Positions 12,605 to 23,492 are shown, counted from the first letter of the stretch. The stretch: 64,000 bases of DNA from Clarireedia homoeocarpa (GCA_001465935.1 LNKV01000022.1:310001-374000); one strand, 5' to 3'. Translations and numbers: made by a program. The notes: generated from the sequence alone by a model not told the origin.

Positions 12605-12728
12605 GCCATTTCTCTGCCATTTCTCTGCCATTTCTCTGCTATCTACTCTGCTATCTACTCTGCTATCTACTCTGCTATCTACTCTGCTATCTACTCTGCT
12701 ATTTCTTTGCTATCTTCTCTGCTATTTC
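12605..12728. repeat. CTGCTATCTACT tandem repeat
   Basis: TTTCTCTGCCA-type units are followed by about six copies of a 12-bp CTACTCTGCTAT unit and then degenerate CTGCTATTTC copies. All three frames stay open across it, producing leucine-rich artefact translations. Confidence 0.85.
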
Positions 12729-13670
12729 CTGCCATCTATAGTGTTACTTCATATATCAACTACTGCTATCTATTTATCTTCGCTTCTCATCTATCTATCA
12801 TGCATTTAGTGGTGCTTAGAAATGGTCCCGAATTCGCTGTGCGGAAGGTACGATTGTGGGATGCTTCAGTACCAATCAGAGCTTCCCAAACCTAATCGGA
12901 TTGAACGTACGAAGTCGTTTCCCATCCCGCAATCCTCATGTGGGCTGAAATTTGAATAATCTGAACCACGTCCATGTCTGCTGTTTTGCTGGTGGATCTA
13001 TGTCTATCTCTTGTCCTGTAGTGCAATAGTTCTGCGGTGAAATGTACGCGTATGGACGTTACTGCCTGTTTTGGCAGGAATGTGCAGAACAGAACAGGCA
13101 CGAACCACTGTCAAATTGGTACATTGGTTTAGTTGTAATAAAAGTCTCAGAAAATAATACATTCCGATGTCCATCTCACTGCTCCTATCCCTTTGGCTTT
13201 TCGTCCTTCCCGTATATTGATGCTTTGCCGTCTATCCTACCGCGCTGGATGTCTTTCTCATCAACCTCAACGTGCAGCATGCAGTCATTCCATAGTACCA
13301 TGATGGCTCGCCTCAACTGTCTCCACTGAAATCCGTTGTACAATTAACAACGTCATGTCTCTAATCCATACACTGTGCGATATCTCTTACGCCTGGCTGC
13401 CACTGTCGTTCTCTTCCCCCTTCTCGGTATTTAACCTGCATTTTTGGATCACCAAAATCTCGCCTGTCACTCAACCTCTCTACATGCTCGCGAAGTTTCT
13501 TGTTTTTTTAATGATCGATTAAGGCACACCCATTCAAAAACCTCAGGTGATCTTTCGCGACCACCGATCCTTATCTACGGTTCGAAATATTGCTGACCTA
13601 TGCTCAATTTTACCCTGATTCGCATTACCGCCGATGGTATTTGTAGCTTACCAGAGCATCATGCCAACGA

Positions 13671-13730
13671 TTCAGTGCCGAGATGCCGTGCAATCTATCA
13701 TTCAGTGCCGAGATGCCGTGCAATCCATCT
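13671..13730. repeat. 30-bp direct tandem duplication
   Basis: A 30-base segment beginning TTCAGTGCCGAGATGCCGTG occurs twice in immediate succession (13671-13700 and 13701-13730), nearly identical. Its function is unknown. Confidence 0.85.
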
Positions 13731-14182
13731 TTGTCAGCGAACTTTCATGGTTCGATCAGGTATTATAAGCCCCTAAGAAAGTGTGATGTTATCGTCAACA
13801 CCTTTTCAGGACAAGCGAATGTGTTAGGGGGGAATTGAATCCTTCGATCTGTGAATCAACGACCTTTTCACTGCTCAACCATACTTTCATAGCCATGTAT
13901 CTACACTTGATGTCGCACTTGGGGCTTCTGATCCATCTAAGTATGGATTTGGCTTCAGAAGTCGTCAACGCACCTGTCTAGCTGATTTCTCACAAATATA
14001 ACTATGTTGCTTATGCCCAAAATTTCTGTTCCTTTCCTCACCGGAATTCTGGAATTTCATTGGAGACCTCTGCTTACAGCTCAATTTCGATTATTCGACT
14101 TTCGACTCTAAAACGACGATCTTCAACCCTTCTCAAACTTCTTTTTGTCTATTCAGCCTTTTCGAACGCCTCGGCCTTCAAA

Positions 14183-14671
14183 ATGATTGGATTTTCACCC
14201 GTCTCCGCTGTGGTTGAGTTCCACGAGGACTGCTGTCCTGGAGAAGTGTCCCTTGCACGACGCGAAACGATCGTTTTCAATTACCACGAAAACAAGAGGG
14301 CTCTTCGCGACGAGCGTCTTGGGAGGAAGAAGGAGAAGAAGGAAAAAGAAGGACCGACCAAGCATGAGAGGGTCGTTCATCGATATACCACTGTGCCTTT
14401 TGACACTTTGGTCGATGACCATCACGAGGCCCTCAAATGCGTGGATAAGTTTAGACGTCAGCTGGCGATGGGTCATGAGGCTGTTTCTAACGCACAGCCT
14501 GAAGATCCTAGACGCAGCTTACTCCTCGACTATATGGAGGAGATTAACGAACGTCTGGCGACTGCGGAATCCGATGTACACCGAGCTGAAACCTTAGTTT
14601 CTCGTGGAGCAGCTGTACAACTCGCCCCGGCCGACCATCTTGCGGTCCTTCTGGACAAAATATCACTTTAA
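14183..14671 (+). CDS. Small hypothetical protein (162 aa), charged and helical
   Basis: The frame is open from a non-ATG codon at 14060. The first ATG is at 14183 and gives 162 residues. The middle is very basic (LGRKKEKKEKEGPTK). The C-terminal half is amphipathic and probably helical (VDKFRRQLAMGHEAVSNA, then YMEEINERLATAESDVHR). No family was recognised and there is no signal peptide or membrane segment. The coherent heptad-like C-terminus makes coding plausible. Expression evidence would decide. Confidence 0.45.
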   Translation: MIGFSPVSAVVEFHEDCCPGEVSLARRETIVFNYHENKRALRDERLGRKKEKKEKEGPTKHERVVHRYTTVPFDTLVDDHHEALKCVDKFRRQLAMGHEAVSNAQPEDPRRSLLLDYMEEINERLATAESDVHRAETLVSRGAAVQLAPADHLAVLLDKISL

Positions 14672-15811
14672 TCGGGATTCGATCATGACGACCCGAGGAC
14701 ATTACCAAGTCAACACAAACGAACCAAACCGAGAACACCCCCCGAGGAGATTTTGCACTCCACCAAAAAAAAAACAAGCCCAGTTGTAACCCAGGAATTT
14801 CCACGTCCGGATTTCTGGTCTTCAATCTCACAACCCCGACATTCTGGCAACCTTTCCTGTGGGACTCCTGAGTTAGCATGAGTTCCTGGAAAACCAAAAA
14901 AACCAAAAAAAAAAAAAAAAAAATCTCATTGAAGTCCTTTTGAGCTCAATCTCGAGAACAAAGATCACTGTCAACCCAGCGTCAATTGAAGATAGCGATG
15001 GATCATTGGCTTTGATTAGGCAACTGAGTAGCACTGGAATGAGCCTCAGTATAAATTCAAAACCACCTGCATTACTTTACCGTTCTCAACGGCATGCCAC
15101 ACACCGCGCAACACACGCAGTTGGGGGGACGCCCTCGACTGTGTTGTGGTTTCCTCCATTCTGCCCGATTTCGATCTGTAAGCCAGATAATTTTCCCGCT
15201 CCCAATGCTGGATTATTTGGATCCCACACCAAAGGACTCACCGGATTTCCCACGTCAGGGACATCCAGATTTGCGGCCGCATATCACGAGTTCCTGGTTA
15301 GTCTGCTTGCAGCTTTCCAGACCCCGCTCACGCGCAAACCCGGTTCGTTTGACCAACCCTTTCCAAATTGAAGTGATACTTCATTGGAAACTGCTACCGA
15401 TTTACTTTCGAAAGATTGTACTTCATCGCAACCCCGTTCTTTCCTGCCCCGCTTTCTACGATAGATCGCACTGGTCTGGAAATCAGGAACACTTTCAACC
15501 CCCCATTACCGTTCGAGGATAAACCGTGGAGCGATTCGACTCTTTGAGTACTGACCGGCCACAACCCAACAACCACCACAATCTTGGTTCTCCATCCGGA
15601 GATCAATGCAAAACCAGAAAAAACCTATCACTCGAACGACGAAAATCTTGGTACCCCATTCCTTCATCAAGGAGCAACCCTGCGCGTTCGCTTTTCAGCT
15701 CGTAGCAGGGACCCCAGCTTTCCGTCCAAAAGCTTAAAAAACCCTCTCAAATGTCCAATTGAGTTACCTGGATCAAAAGCTTGCACAGGTGTCAAAATCA
15801 AGCACAAAAAA

Positions 15812-15925
15812 ACCATTCCTCCATACTTGCCACGTCCGGCCAGTCACTGGAACGAATACCCCCAAAAAAACTCAACAACTATTCCTCTATACTTGTCACG
15901 TCCGACCAGTCACTGGAACGAATAC
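15812..15925. repeat. 48-bp direct repeat, two copies 66 bp apart
   Basis: Copies at 15812-15859 and 15878-15925 share TACTTG(C/T)CACGTCCG(G/A)CCAG and CACTGGAACGAATAC, with a few transitions. They lie just upstream of the ORF at 16003. Confidence 0.85.
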
Positions 15926-16002
15926 ACCTCACCACGTCCGGCGAGAAGATTCCCATAGCTTATTCCACGATTCGCTCGGAATTCAAACAGTCATCTTCAG
16001 CA

Positions 16003-16413
16003 ATGTCGACGACGACAATCGAATCGATTCGAAGATCATTCCAATGGAAGCAACCGTTCTACTCACGAAAGCCGCGAAGAACACCAAATAATCTCAACCC
16101 TCAGAGAAATCCAGTTGCTTGCTACGATAGCTTGAAGCAGGAAACGCGGAAATTGGAACAGACACATGATCGCCCAAAACAAAAAACGACAAGCTCACGA
16201 GAAACTCCAACACGACCCCAGCTAGCCAACGATGCCAGGTTAGAGCCTTTTCTCGATTCCCAAACGTACCTCATGAAACAGTTCCAGCTTGCCTTATCTT
16301 CCATCGAAGACTGGATTTCCAAGCGGATCAAATTCCAACACTCGCATTTCAAAGCTTTGTTGATGAACATCCCTCAAATCACTTTCCATCGGTCGAATTG
16401 TCAATGTTCGTAA
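16003..16413 (+). CDS. Small hypothetical protein (136 aa)
   Basis: ATG at 16003 opens 136 residues. The N-terminal half is basic and polar (QWKQPFYSRKPRRTPNN). The C-terminal half reads YLMKQFQLALSSIEDWISK and looks helical. The frame is open upstream to 15781, but that part is repeat DNA. No family was recognised. Confidence is low because the surroundings are low-complexity. Confidence 0.3.
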   Translation: MSTTTIESIRRSFQWKQPFYSRKPRRTPNNLNPQRNPVACYDSLKQETRKLEQTHDRPKQKTTSSRETPTRPQLANDARLEPFLDSQTYLMKQFQLALSSIEDWISKRIKFQHSHFKALLMNIPQITFHRSNCQCS

Positions 16414-16750
16414 ACCCGTAAAAGTGTCGTGATGGTCGTTTGGAAGTCATCCTGATCAGATGAAGTGTCTGGATCCTCTTGCTTCGCTTTTTAGCCAGCA
16501 TTTGAGATTAAAACTGTCACTTGAAAAATGGCAGGGCAAACAGATGCCATGTTGTGGTGACAACTTCAAATACACACATGCATGTCAAAAGAAACCGGCC
16601 GGATTTGCTCACACGAAGAGCACGAACGATATTATTCCTCGATTCGAATTCCTCACCTCACAAAAGGCTCCCTCAATTACCAGTCAAGAAAGCCTCGACA
16701 GCAAATCATTCAGCATTGGAAAAACAGCCAACCACGGATTCACGGATTCC

Positions 16751-16786
16751 AAAAAAAAAAAAAAAAAATAATAATAATAATAAAAA
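16751..16786. repeat. Poly(A)/(TAA)n tract
   Basis: About 18 A residues run into five to six AAT/TAA units and AAAAAA, ending five bases before the first unit of the structured array. The tract resembles the tail of a retroposed RNA. Confidence 0.7.
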
Positions 16787-16790
16787 ATTG

Positions 16791-17307
16791 GGTGTCAGGT
16801 ATCTGTATCCACAAATCCAGATACTTGAAGAGCGGGGGAAACTTTGGACCTGATATGGTCAGCGGTGTGTTTGCTTGACACTCGTAAGTATTTTATCTTT
16901 CCTTATTTCACTTCACCTCATGTAGCTAACAGTTCATAGGTGATTGTCATTCATTCATTCAAAAAGGTGTCAGGTATCTGTATCTGCAAATCCAGATACT
17001 TGAAGAGCGGGGGAAACTTTGGACCTGATATGGTCAGCGGTGTGTTTGCTTGACACTCGTAAGTATTTTATCTTTCCTTATTTCACTTCACCTCATGTAG
17101 CTAACAATTCATAGGTGATTGTCATTCATTCGTTCATTCAAAAAGGTGTCAAGTTTTCCCAATTATAGATACGGAAAACTTGAAGAGCGTGGGATAATTT
17201 TTGAAGGGCACAAACTTCCTTGTGTCAGCGGGTAGATTTTCTTGAAGAGGTATATAAACTTTTATTTTTTCCACATTCTACTTTAATCAATCTAAAAATT
17301 TAAACAG
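16791..17307 (+). ncRNA. Candidate structured noncoding RNA: tandem exon-intron array
   Basis: Three units begin GGTGTCA at 16791, 16966 and 17145. Units 1 and 2 are nearly identical (period 175); unit 3 is diverged. Each unit ends in an intron-like element: 16884-16939 and 17059-17114 (both GTAAGT, GCTAAC, ATAG, 56 nt) and 17250-17307 (GTATAT...ACAG, 58 nt). Unit 1 has a 10-bp stem, 16796-16805 with 16818-16827; unit 3 has a perfect 10-bp stem, 17150-17159 with 17173-17182. Four pairs differ by compensatory double changes, while the flank TTGAAGAGCG is kept. A second hairpin precedes AGCGG in both (16847-16860; 17207-17226). The internal exon (16940-17058) is 119 nt and indels break any shared protein frame. 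The structure is seen in sequence; transcription is inferred. Confidence 0.5.
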
Positions 17308-19290
17308 CTCATGTCAAATTCTGGATTCAACATCATATCAGAGGACAGGTGAAGGGTTGGTGGAGGTCGCGCGGTGGATTAATTGGGGCTTTTTGTGCCT
17401 GTGGTGTCTTGGAGGGAAAAACGTAAGTCCAACATAGCATTGTCACTGTCACGATGAACAAACAATATACTCACACTGAAGCAGTACTTTTTTCGATAAG
17501 AGATTACAATTCTTTCTCTCGATATTCTGGTTAGGTTGGGCGGATATTGGATTTTTTTTCCCTTTCTTTTTCGGTAGAGATTATGACATCTAGGAAACAT
17601 TTTCTCTTGCTACATTATTGTTCTAAATGAATATCGTCTTCCTGCTTTCGTTTTGTGACTAAACTGTGACTGAATATAAGTTAAATAATCTTCACATCAC
17701 CAATCACCAATATCCATTTTCTGATTCTCTCCTGCCGATTTCTGCGTAACATTAGTTATTTATTATATTCTTCTTTTCCTCATCGACTTCTCATTTCATG
17801 CAAAAATCCTCAACCATATATACACATCACCAAAACACAATCAGTATAACCTCAACCCTACCTCACACTTTCCTTTTAGTACCTTCCCAGCTACTACCCA
17901 TCATCAATCCATGAAAGTCTGTTCATTTTTCTATTCATATTTCCAACTTCTTATCGATTCTTGTTACTTAGATCTCCATTCTGGATACTACCGGGTCACA
18001 CAGAGTATTCGTTGATTTGAGCCCGATTCTTCTAACCGAGTAGGAGGGAGATCTAAGAAAGCTATCTATACATCCAAGCTCTGCTGCGTTGGAGAGAATT
18101 CCCGTAAAGGGCAATAAGTTACCGTAGTTAGGAATTACTCCTTCCTGTAGCCGTACAGGATTAATTCATATTATCTATCCGACAATTCTCTTATTCTTAT
18201 TTACTTATGTCAGGACACTAACTAAGATGTGAGTAATGAACGTATCGATGATTGATTTCGCGAGTCGAAGACTGGCTGTCTGAATGGGGAGATTTTGGAG
18301 GGAGACCTTTTTTTTTTTTCGTGATGGAATAGTCGGTTGATTTGTTTATAACCTTAGATCACAATGCAAGATACGTAAGATCCTCGCTTATGGTCAAGGG
18401 GGCGGGGCTGGGCTCTCTCGCTCGTTCTAGCGTAGATGAAGTATAGCGGCATTGTTCGTTTTGCAGATATTTGATGAGTAATACTTATTTATCCTCGTGC
18501 TCATCGAATGGGATTTGGATTAAGAGTTAGGTGAAATTTATATCAAAGATATTGATTACAGCTGTAATTTACACTGCTTAGTTCCTCTCCTTTATTTATA
18601 TTGCGTAGTCTGAGTGTATTGATGAATACATAGTTAACTCACTGAATAACTATGACACTGGAGATTCTATAGATATATCTATTTATTATTCTTTTAGACC
18701 GATCAGAATTTCCTTGATTTTCATGACTACCATAACTATTTAATAACTTAGACCACTAAACTAAATCAAAGAAAACAACAGATATTTCATTCCTCGAACA
18801 TCGCATATCGATTCGGTTCATATGTATGTGAACATTTATCTTTGTCCTCATTCGGCCATGGTGAAGAGGGGTATGGTATGTAGTATGTACATTTATCTTG
18901 CGATTGATTGATTGATCTGTTGTTTCGCACTGCTTTCGTATGTAGTCGTGCGTTGTGCTGGTGTATTGTTTGAATAAGAGGAAAAGGAGCCGGTGGGGGT
19001 AGGGGGTGGAATGATACGAAGAAAGGAGAAGATAGAAGTTGAACGGGCGGGCGGGTAGGCGAAGGATCGATCTGAAATAATGCTCGAGGATGGATGGGTA
19101 TCGACGATATGCGCAGAATACATGACATCTACCGGCGCGCATCGCAGGACAAGTGATCGATTGAGAAACGGATAGTATCGCCAAGCTGCATCATATCATG
19201 TTAGTACCATTCTATTTTCAACTCACCAACTCATCAACTCACCAGCCCATCTACTCACCTACTCATCCATCATTACACCTTCACGCTCTT
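17308..19290. other. Gene-free, partly AT-rich intergenic region
   Basis: No coding frame is supported on either strand. The first ~100 bases may be a terminal exon of the array above. From about 17650 to 18780 the DNA is AT-rich with no repeats of note. About 18780-19190 is mixed sequence containing (GATT)n at 18900. Confidence 0.5.
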
Positions 19291-20514
19291 TCAAAACATC
19301 AAGCCCTCAACCAACTTCTCCATACCCTTAACCCACTCTTCCATTCCTATCATCTCCTCTCTCATCTCCCTCAATACCCTACCCACTTCCTCAACCGCCT
19401 TCTTAATCCTCTTTCTCGATTCCCGTAGCACTCTATCTTCATGCTTTTCCTCTTGATCTCCTAGCATCTTCTGCGTGTTACCCTCACTCTCTCCCGCCCC
19501 AAGAACATTCATCTCCTCCCTTACAACTCCTAATACACCCTCCCATTTCCCATCGTGCATCATCGCATGGACGCAGTGTCTAAATCCAGACATTGATTGT
19601 GCCTTCGCATCCCCACCTCCCTCTACTTCCCCCTCTCTCTCCTCAATTTTCATCTGCCCGTCTTTCTCCATCTTTCCCTCCTCCCTCCCCTCAACCCAAT
19701 CCTCCACCCACCAAACCTCTTCCACCAAATCCCATAACTTCCCCGTAACATTAAACCTCCAATCCCCCATTCTCTCCTGATGCTGTGCCAGACGTGTAAT
19801 AACTGATTGTTTAAGCGTTAGGAGTTCTGCTGCTGTGGTGTGTTTCATGCCCTTCCTTTCGTCTTTTTCTCTCAAGTTCTCGTACATCTCCCCTGCTGAC
19901 ACTAAAGAAGGGAAAGAAGGAGAGGAGGAGGCAGAAGTAGAATAAACTTCTCGCTCTCCAGTACCATATCCCAAAAAATCCGTATCAAACCACACCTTCC
20001 TCTCAATACCAAAACACACCAACAAGCAGAGCGATAGCACAAGCAACACAAATAAACCGATATCTCGGCGCTTGAATCCTCTTCCTCTTACTCTCCCTAG
20101 ACCAGCACCAGCACCAGCACCAGCACCAGTACCCAACCCCAATTTCTCCACCCCTGGATTCGCATCGCAATGAGCAACGCCACGTAGCAAACCAGCTTGT
20201 ATTTGTGCGGCGGTCATGGGGACGAGAGGAGGACTGTAACCGTTGGGTTCGCGAATGAGAAGGGGGGACTTGGGGTTGTAGGGAGGGAGGGGAGGAAGGG
20301 AGGTGAAGTCATGGTGGGGCATTGACTTGAAGCTGTCGGATTCGGGGTTGTGGCTGTGGATGCGTTTGGAGTTGGAGCTGTGGTGGGGGTTTGAGTCTTG
20401 GTGGGGGATAGAGTCGGAGCCGTGGTTAAATTCGCCATTCGAGTCATGGCTGGGGATGAGGTCGGAGCCATGGTTGGGTATTGAGCCGGAGCTGTGGTTG
20501 GTGATGGAGGACAT
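19291..20514 (-). CDS. Single-pass membrane protein, hypothetical (407 aa)
   Basis: The frame is open for 566 codons. I choose ATG at 20514 (407 residues) because the 159 codons upstream look like a translated leader. Residues 1-90 are His/Ser/Asn-rich with degenerate NHGSDSIP repeats. A Gly-Ala run (GTGAGAGAGAG) leads to a basic stop-transfer flank and one membrane helix (IGLFVLLVLSLCLLVCFGI) near residue 150. The C-terminal ~240 residues are strongly charged with coiled-coil character (RKRIKKAVEEVGRVLREM). The positive flank lies before the helix, so a type II topology with the C-terminus in the lumen or outside is likely. There is one NVT glycosylation motif. Function is unknown. Confidence 0.65.
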   Translation of the reverse strand: MSSITNHSSGSIPNHGSDLIPSHDSNGEFNHGSDSIPHQDSNPHHSSNSKRIHSHNPESDSFKSMPHHDFTSLPPLPPYNPKSPLLIREPNGYSPPLVPMTAAQIQAGLLRGVAHCDANPGVEKLGLGTGAGAGAGAGLGRVRGRGFKRRDIGLFVLLVLSLCLLVCFGIERKVWFDTDFLGYGTGEREVYSTSASSSPSFPSLVSAGEMYENLREKDERKGMKHTTAAELLTLKQSVITRLAQHQERMGDWRFNVTGKLWDLVEEVWWVEDWVEGREEGKMEKDGQMKIEEREGEVEGGGDAKAQSMSGFRHCVHAMMHDGKWEGVLGVVREEMNVLGAGESEGNTQKMLGDQEEKHEDRVLRESRKRIKKAVEEVGRVLREMREEMIGMEEWVKGMEKLVEGLMF

Positions 20515-21128
20515 AGTGATGAATGGTGAGTTGGTTGGTTTTCTGCTTGCTAGGTTGCGCGTTATGCATTCGGAGATTCTTTGAGTTGAACCTGCTTGTT
20601 TATATCTGCTTTTGTCTGGTGGTGCTGGAGCGAGTAGAGAGGATGTTGGATTTGCACACGCAGAGTCAGAACGAAAGTAAAGATGCGATATATCGTACTG
20701 TATGTATCGAGCAAACGCCTCAAACCCTGCAATTAAATTAAAATGCAAGGAAGGGTTTCCTTTTCGTATTGAGGAGACAAGGGAAGTAAGGCAGGCCGAA
20801 GCAAAAAGAAATGTTGAGAAATCCAATTCACTTTGTCTAGGTATTGCTGAAATTAAATTTGGGCAATAAAAGTGATAATAGAATAAATTTGGAGCTGCAA
20901 AGTAAAATGAAGGTGGCAAAGTATTGAGTGAATAGATCCTATTTAGTTGATGATGAAGCTCTGGCGTTTTACAGCAGGTATCGCCAGTCAAGGCACTTGT
21001 GTGTAGGAAAAAAAATTATTATTATACTCTATATGTCTTGTATATATAGAATCATTTTCTTTGTGGGATAGATTTCCCATTCCCAACTCCAGCAACCAGG
21101 GTATCAATAAAAAAGACCAACCAGATAT

Positions 21129-23492
21129 TCAAAAGAAAGTATCCAACTTCACCTCTCTCCATCTCTCCCTTTCAGTATGCCACCATCTATCTTTTCCTTT
21201 TGAGCCTTTCCCAAGTCTTGCATCCAAATCACTGTTCCAACTTCCAGTACATCCATCATGCATATTCTTTTCGTCGCCCCTCTCTAAAAGTGATTCAATA
21301 CCGATAATAGACTCATCACTACCATCCAGATCCGGCTTCAGATTATAAACCACTTTGCTTTCCATTTTCCCAATGAATGTTCCCACTTTGAATCTTTGAA
21401 CACATTGTCCTTCTTGATCCCATATGAGAATGTCGAATTGAGGCTTAGTTCCGTTCTCGATCCGGAGTTGTGCCAATTGTCGCGCAGCTGCTAAACTCAT
21501 CATTTCATGCTTTCCAGTTTCCATCAAGATATCGTAAGGTAGAGATGAAGAAGACGCATTGGAAGTCTTCATCAAGCTATCACGATTGCTTTGACGGGAA
21601 AACATCGATCTGGTTGGAGAAGGCAAATTAGGCATAGTCGACGATCGGTTTGGACCAGTGAGGCCCATTTGTCGATACTTGTCTCCAGGCAATTCTATCC
21701 GTGCTTTAGGCTTGCAAAGCTTTTGTATCGAGCCGTTGAAGTCAGTTGGTGCACGAATGGAGCGCAGAGAAGGGAACCCGGAGAAAGCAATCGATTTGAC
21801 AAGAATATCCGAAGCTTTATCGTCATCTGGATTCGTGATCTCCCAATGAAGCTTTTCTAGTGTCTTTGATGCAAGATAAGGATGTAAGAATATCTCACTT
21901 CGGTTCTCGAGTAGGAGCGAAGGGCCTTGAGATATGGTGAATGATTTCAAACTTTTTAGGCGTGAAAGCAGACGAGCAAGAACAGAGAGCGATCGAAGTG
22001 GTAATGATATCAGCGACATTGAGACCAATGTAGAAGAATTGGGTAATGCAGCATAAGCAGATAAGCCATTGGATGTTATTCCTGGAAGAGAATCAAGCCG
22101 AAGATTCTTGAGCGGAGGTAAAGATACTAAATTCTCGTCATTGAAAGATGTAGGCGGAAAGCATGATATATACAGATTCTGAAGTGATGGGAGTTGTCGG
22201 ATTATTCTGGTAAAGAGGCTTGAGTCAATCATTCCACCTGGATTGCAATGAAGGGCAAGCGTCTGTAAGTGAGGCCAGTTTGAGTGAAGGTTGAGGAAAT
22301 TGGTATATTGTTCGGGATGTAGAGGGCCAGGCACGAAAACAGAGGTATCAGATTCCTCCGTAACACTATAACGTTGTTGGCGTTGGTTTGGACTAGGTTC
22401 GATATACCAGACGTTCTCGACAAGCTTCCGGCGCGTCGTCAGGGCATGAAAATAATGATTGAATTCGTGGTCATATATTTGGTAAAATCCGGGGAAACGT
22501 TCTAAATTCGGGCATGCCATTAATATCGAAGCCACCAGGTCCAGATATTCCTCCTGTTCCTGCTTTGTTTTGGCTGCTTCCGGTATCGATGGTACTTTCA
22601 AGACCTTGACGTATTTCGCAAGATCCGGTCGACTTCGAAGGGTCCTTCTTAGAAGTCTGAGTCTCGTTCCATATTTTATCTTGAACTTTTTCTTCGTGTG
22701 GTTGGTAGAGTCGCTTCCAACCAGTTGAATATCCTCGTAAAGTACGACTTGTGCGGCATTCCACCATTTCTTGCTGCTCAATCCAAGGTTATGCAAATCT
22801 CTCATGTAACAAGTTGCACAACTCAAGCTGCCATCATTCAGATGTAGATTCCTAAGTTCTCGCAGAATCACCAGAAGTACTTCTTGGGGAAGCTTTCGAA
22901 AACCATCACCCCGAAAATCGTGCGACACAAAATGCGTCCAGGTTTTTGGTTCTTGTCGTAGTCTTTGCGGGGCCAGTAGAGTCGTTGGCACAGGTGGTCT
23001 GCCCTCTGTCTCCAGTTCATATCGATTGTACATGGGCACAACAGGGTCCGTGTAAGATCGTCTGCTCGCCCAACCACTTGCACCATGAATTGATTTTCTT
23101 GCTTGTGAGCGAGGTGATTCGCCATGTGCCCAAGAAGCTATATCATTGGCTAGGCTTGTAACATCATCGACCGAAGAACTGGTGCTCAGTGGACTTCGAG
23201 ATTTGGATTCGTAGGCTGACGCGCTTCCAGACGAGGCTGGACGAGCGGTTCGTCGCGGAGACTGCATTTCCCATGTAATCCCTTCCCAAATTATAAGATC
23301 GTGATGAGGACGTCTAAATGGTGTAATTGTAGGATATGACAGTGACGATGTATGATTGGCGTGAGCTTGTGCAGCTTGGATGAATTGATTTCTAAAACTT
23401 TGTTCCCGATGTTGTCTCGACCTTCTCAACGCTTCTCGATCCTGTCGAAATTTAGAGCTAATGAGTCCGTAGGATTCCGGCTCCTTCTGCAA
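21129..23492 (-). CDS. F-box/leucine-rich-repeat type protein (start uncertain)
   Basis: A single open frame of up to 787 codons. The first in-frame ATG is at 23267 (712 residues), but the 75 codons upstream look coding (FRQDREALRRSRQHRE), and TTTGCAG just before them could be a 3' splice site from an unseen first exon. A Ser-rich region precedes an F-box-like segment, GFRKLPQEVLLVILREL, near residue 197 of the long version, with a CATCYM motif after it. Leucine-rich segments follow (LQTLALHCNP, LPSLQNLYISCFP, LKNLRLDSLPGI, SLKSFTISQGPSL). The likely role is SCF substrate adaptor. The tail (PQFDILIWDQEGQCVQRF) is an additional ordered domain I do not recognise. Confidence 0.75.
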   Translation of the reverse strand: MQKEPESYGLISSKFRQDREALRRSRQHREQSFRNQFIQAAQAHANHTSSLSYPTITPFRRPHHDLIIWEGITWEMQSPRRTARPASSGSASAYESKSRSPLSTSSSVDDVTSLANDIASWAHGESPRSQARKSIHGASGWASRRSYTDPVVPMYNRYELETEGRPPVPTTLLAPQRLRQEPKTWTHFVSHDFRGDGFRKLPQEVLLVILRELRNLHLNDGSLSCATCYMRDLHNLGLSSKKWWNAAQVVLYEDIQLVGSDSTNHTKKKFKIKYGTRLRLLRRTLRSRPDLAKYVKVLKVPSIPEAAKTKQEQEEYLDLVASILMACPNLERFPGFYQIYDHEFNHYFHALTTRRKLVENVWYIEPSPNQRQQRYSVTEESDTSVFVPGPLHPEQYTNFLNLHSNWPHLQTLALHCNPGGMIDSSLFTRIIRQLPSLQNLYISCFPPTSFNDENLVSLPPLKNLRLDSLPGITSNGLSAYAALPNSSTLVSMSLISLPLRSLSVLARLLSRLKSLKSFTISQGPSLLLENRSEIFLHPYLASKTLEKLHWEITNPDDDKASDILVKSIAFSGFPSLRSIRAPTDFNGSIQKLCKPKARIELPGDKYRQMGLTGPNRSSTMPNLPSPTRSMFSRQSNRDSLMKTSNASSSSLPYDILMETGKHEMMSLAAARQLAQLRIENGTKPQFDILIWDQEGQCVQRFKVGTFIGKMESKVVYNLKPDLDGSDESIIGIESLLERGDEKNMHDGCTGSWNSDLDARLGKGSKGKDRWWHTERERWREVKLDTFF

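Larger units (their letters stand above)
11037..14182. other. Long intergenic region without a recognisable gene
   Basis: No coding frame was identified on either strand. It contains (ATTG)n at about 11913-11937, a pyrimidine-rich tandem repeat at 12605-12728 and a 30-bp duplication at 13671-13730. The 3' flank of the PAQR gene and the promoter of the 14.18-kb ORF lie here. Confidence 0.55.

Noticed and set aside
12605..12728. CRISPR-like repeat array
   Set aside because: Units are contiguous without spacers, and the organism is eukaryotic.
12503..12895. Leu/Tyr/Ser-rich repeat protein
   Set aside because: All three frames are open across the CTACTCTGCTAT array, so openness carries no coding information.
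16791..17260. Hammerhead or other known ribozyme in the structured repeats
   Set aside because: I looked for a CUGANGA...GAAA core and found none. No known ribozyme consensus was recognised by eye.
16791..17260. Protein-coding tandem exon
   Set aside because: Internal indels of 1 and 11-12 nt between units and a 119-nt exon break any shared frame, and each frame meets stops.
19475..19780. Plus-strand frames opposite the 19.3-kb membrane protein
   Set aside because: They are Ser/Pro-rich antisense shadows of a Glu/Gly-rich coding region.
20515..20991. 159-codon N-terminal extension of the 19.3-kb membrane protein
   Set aside because: It is open but of irregular composition with no domain. 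ATG at 20514 begins the protein-like sequence.
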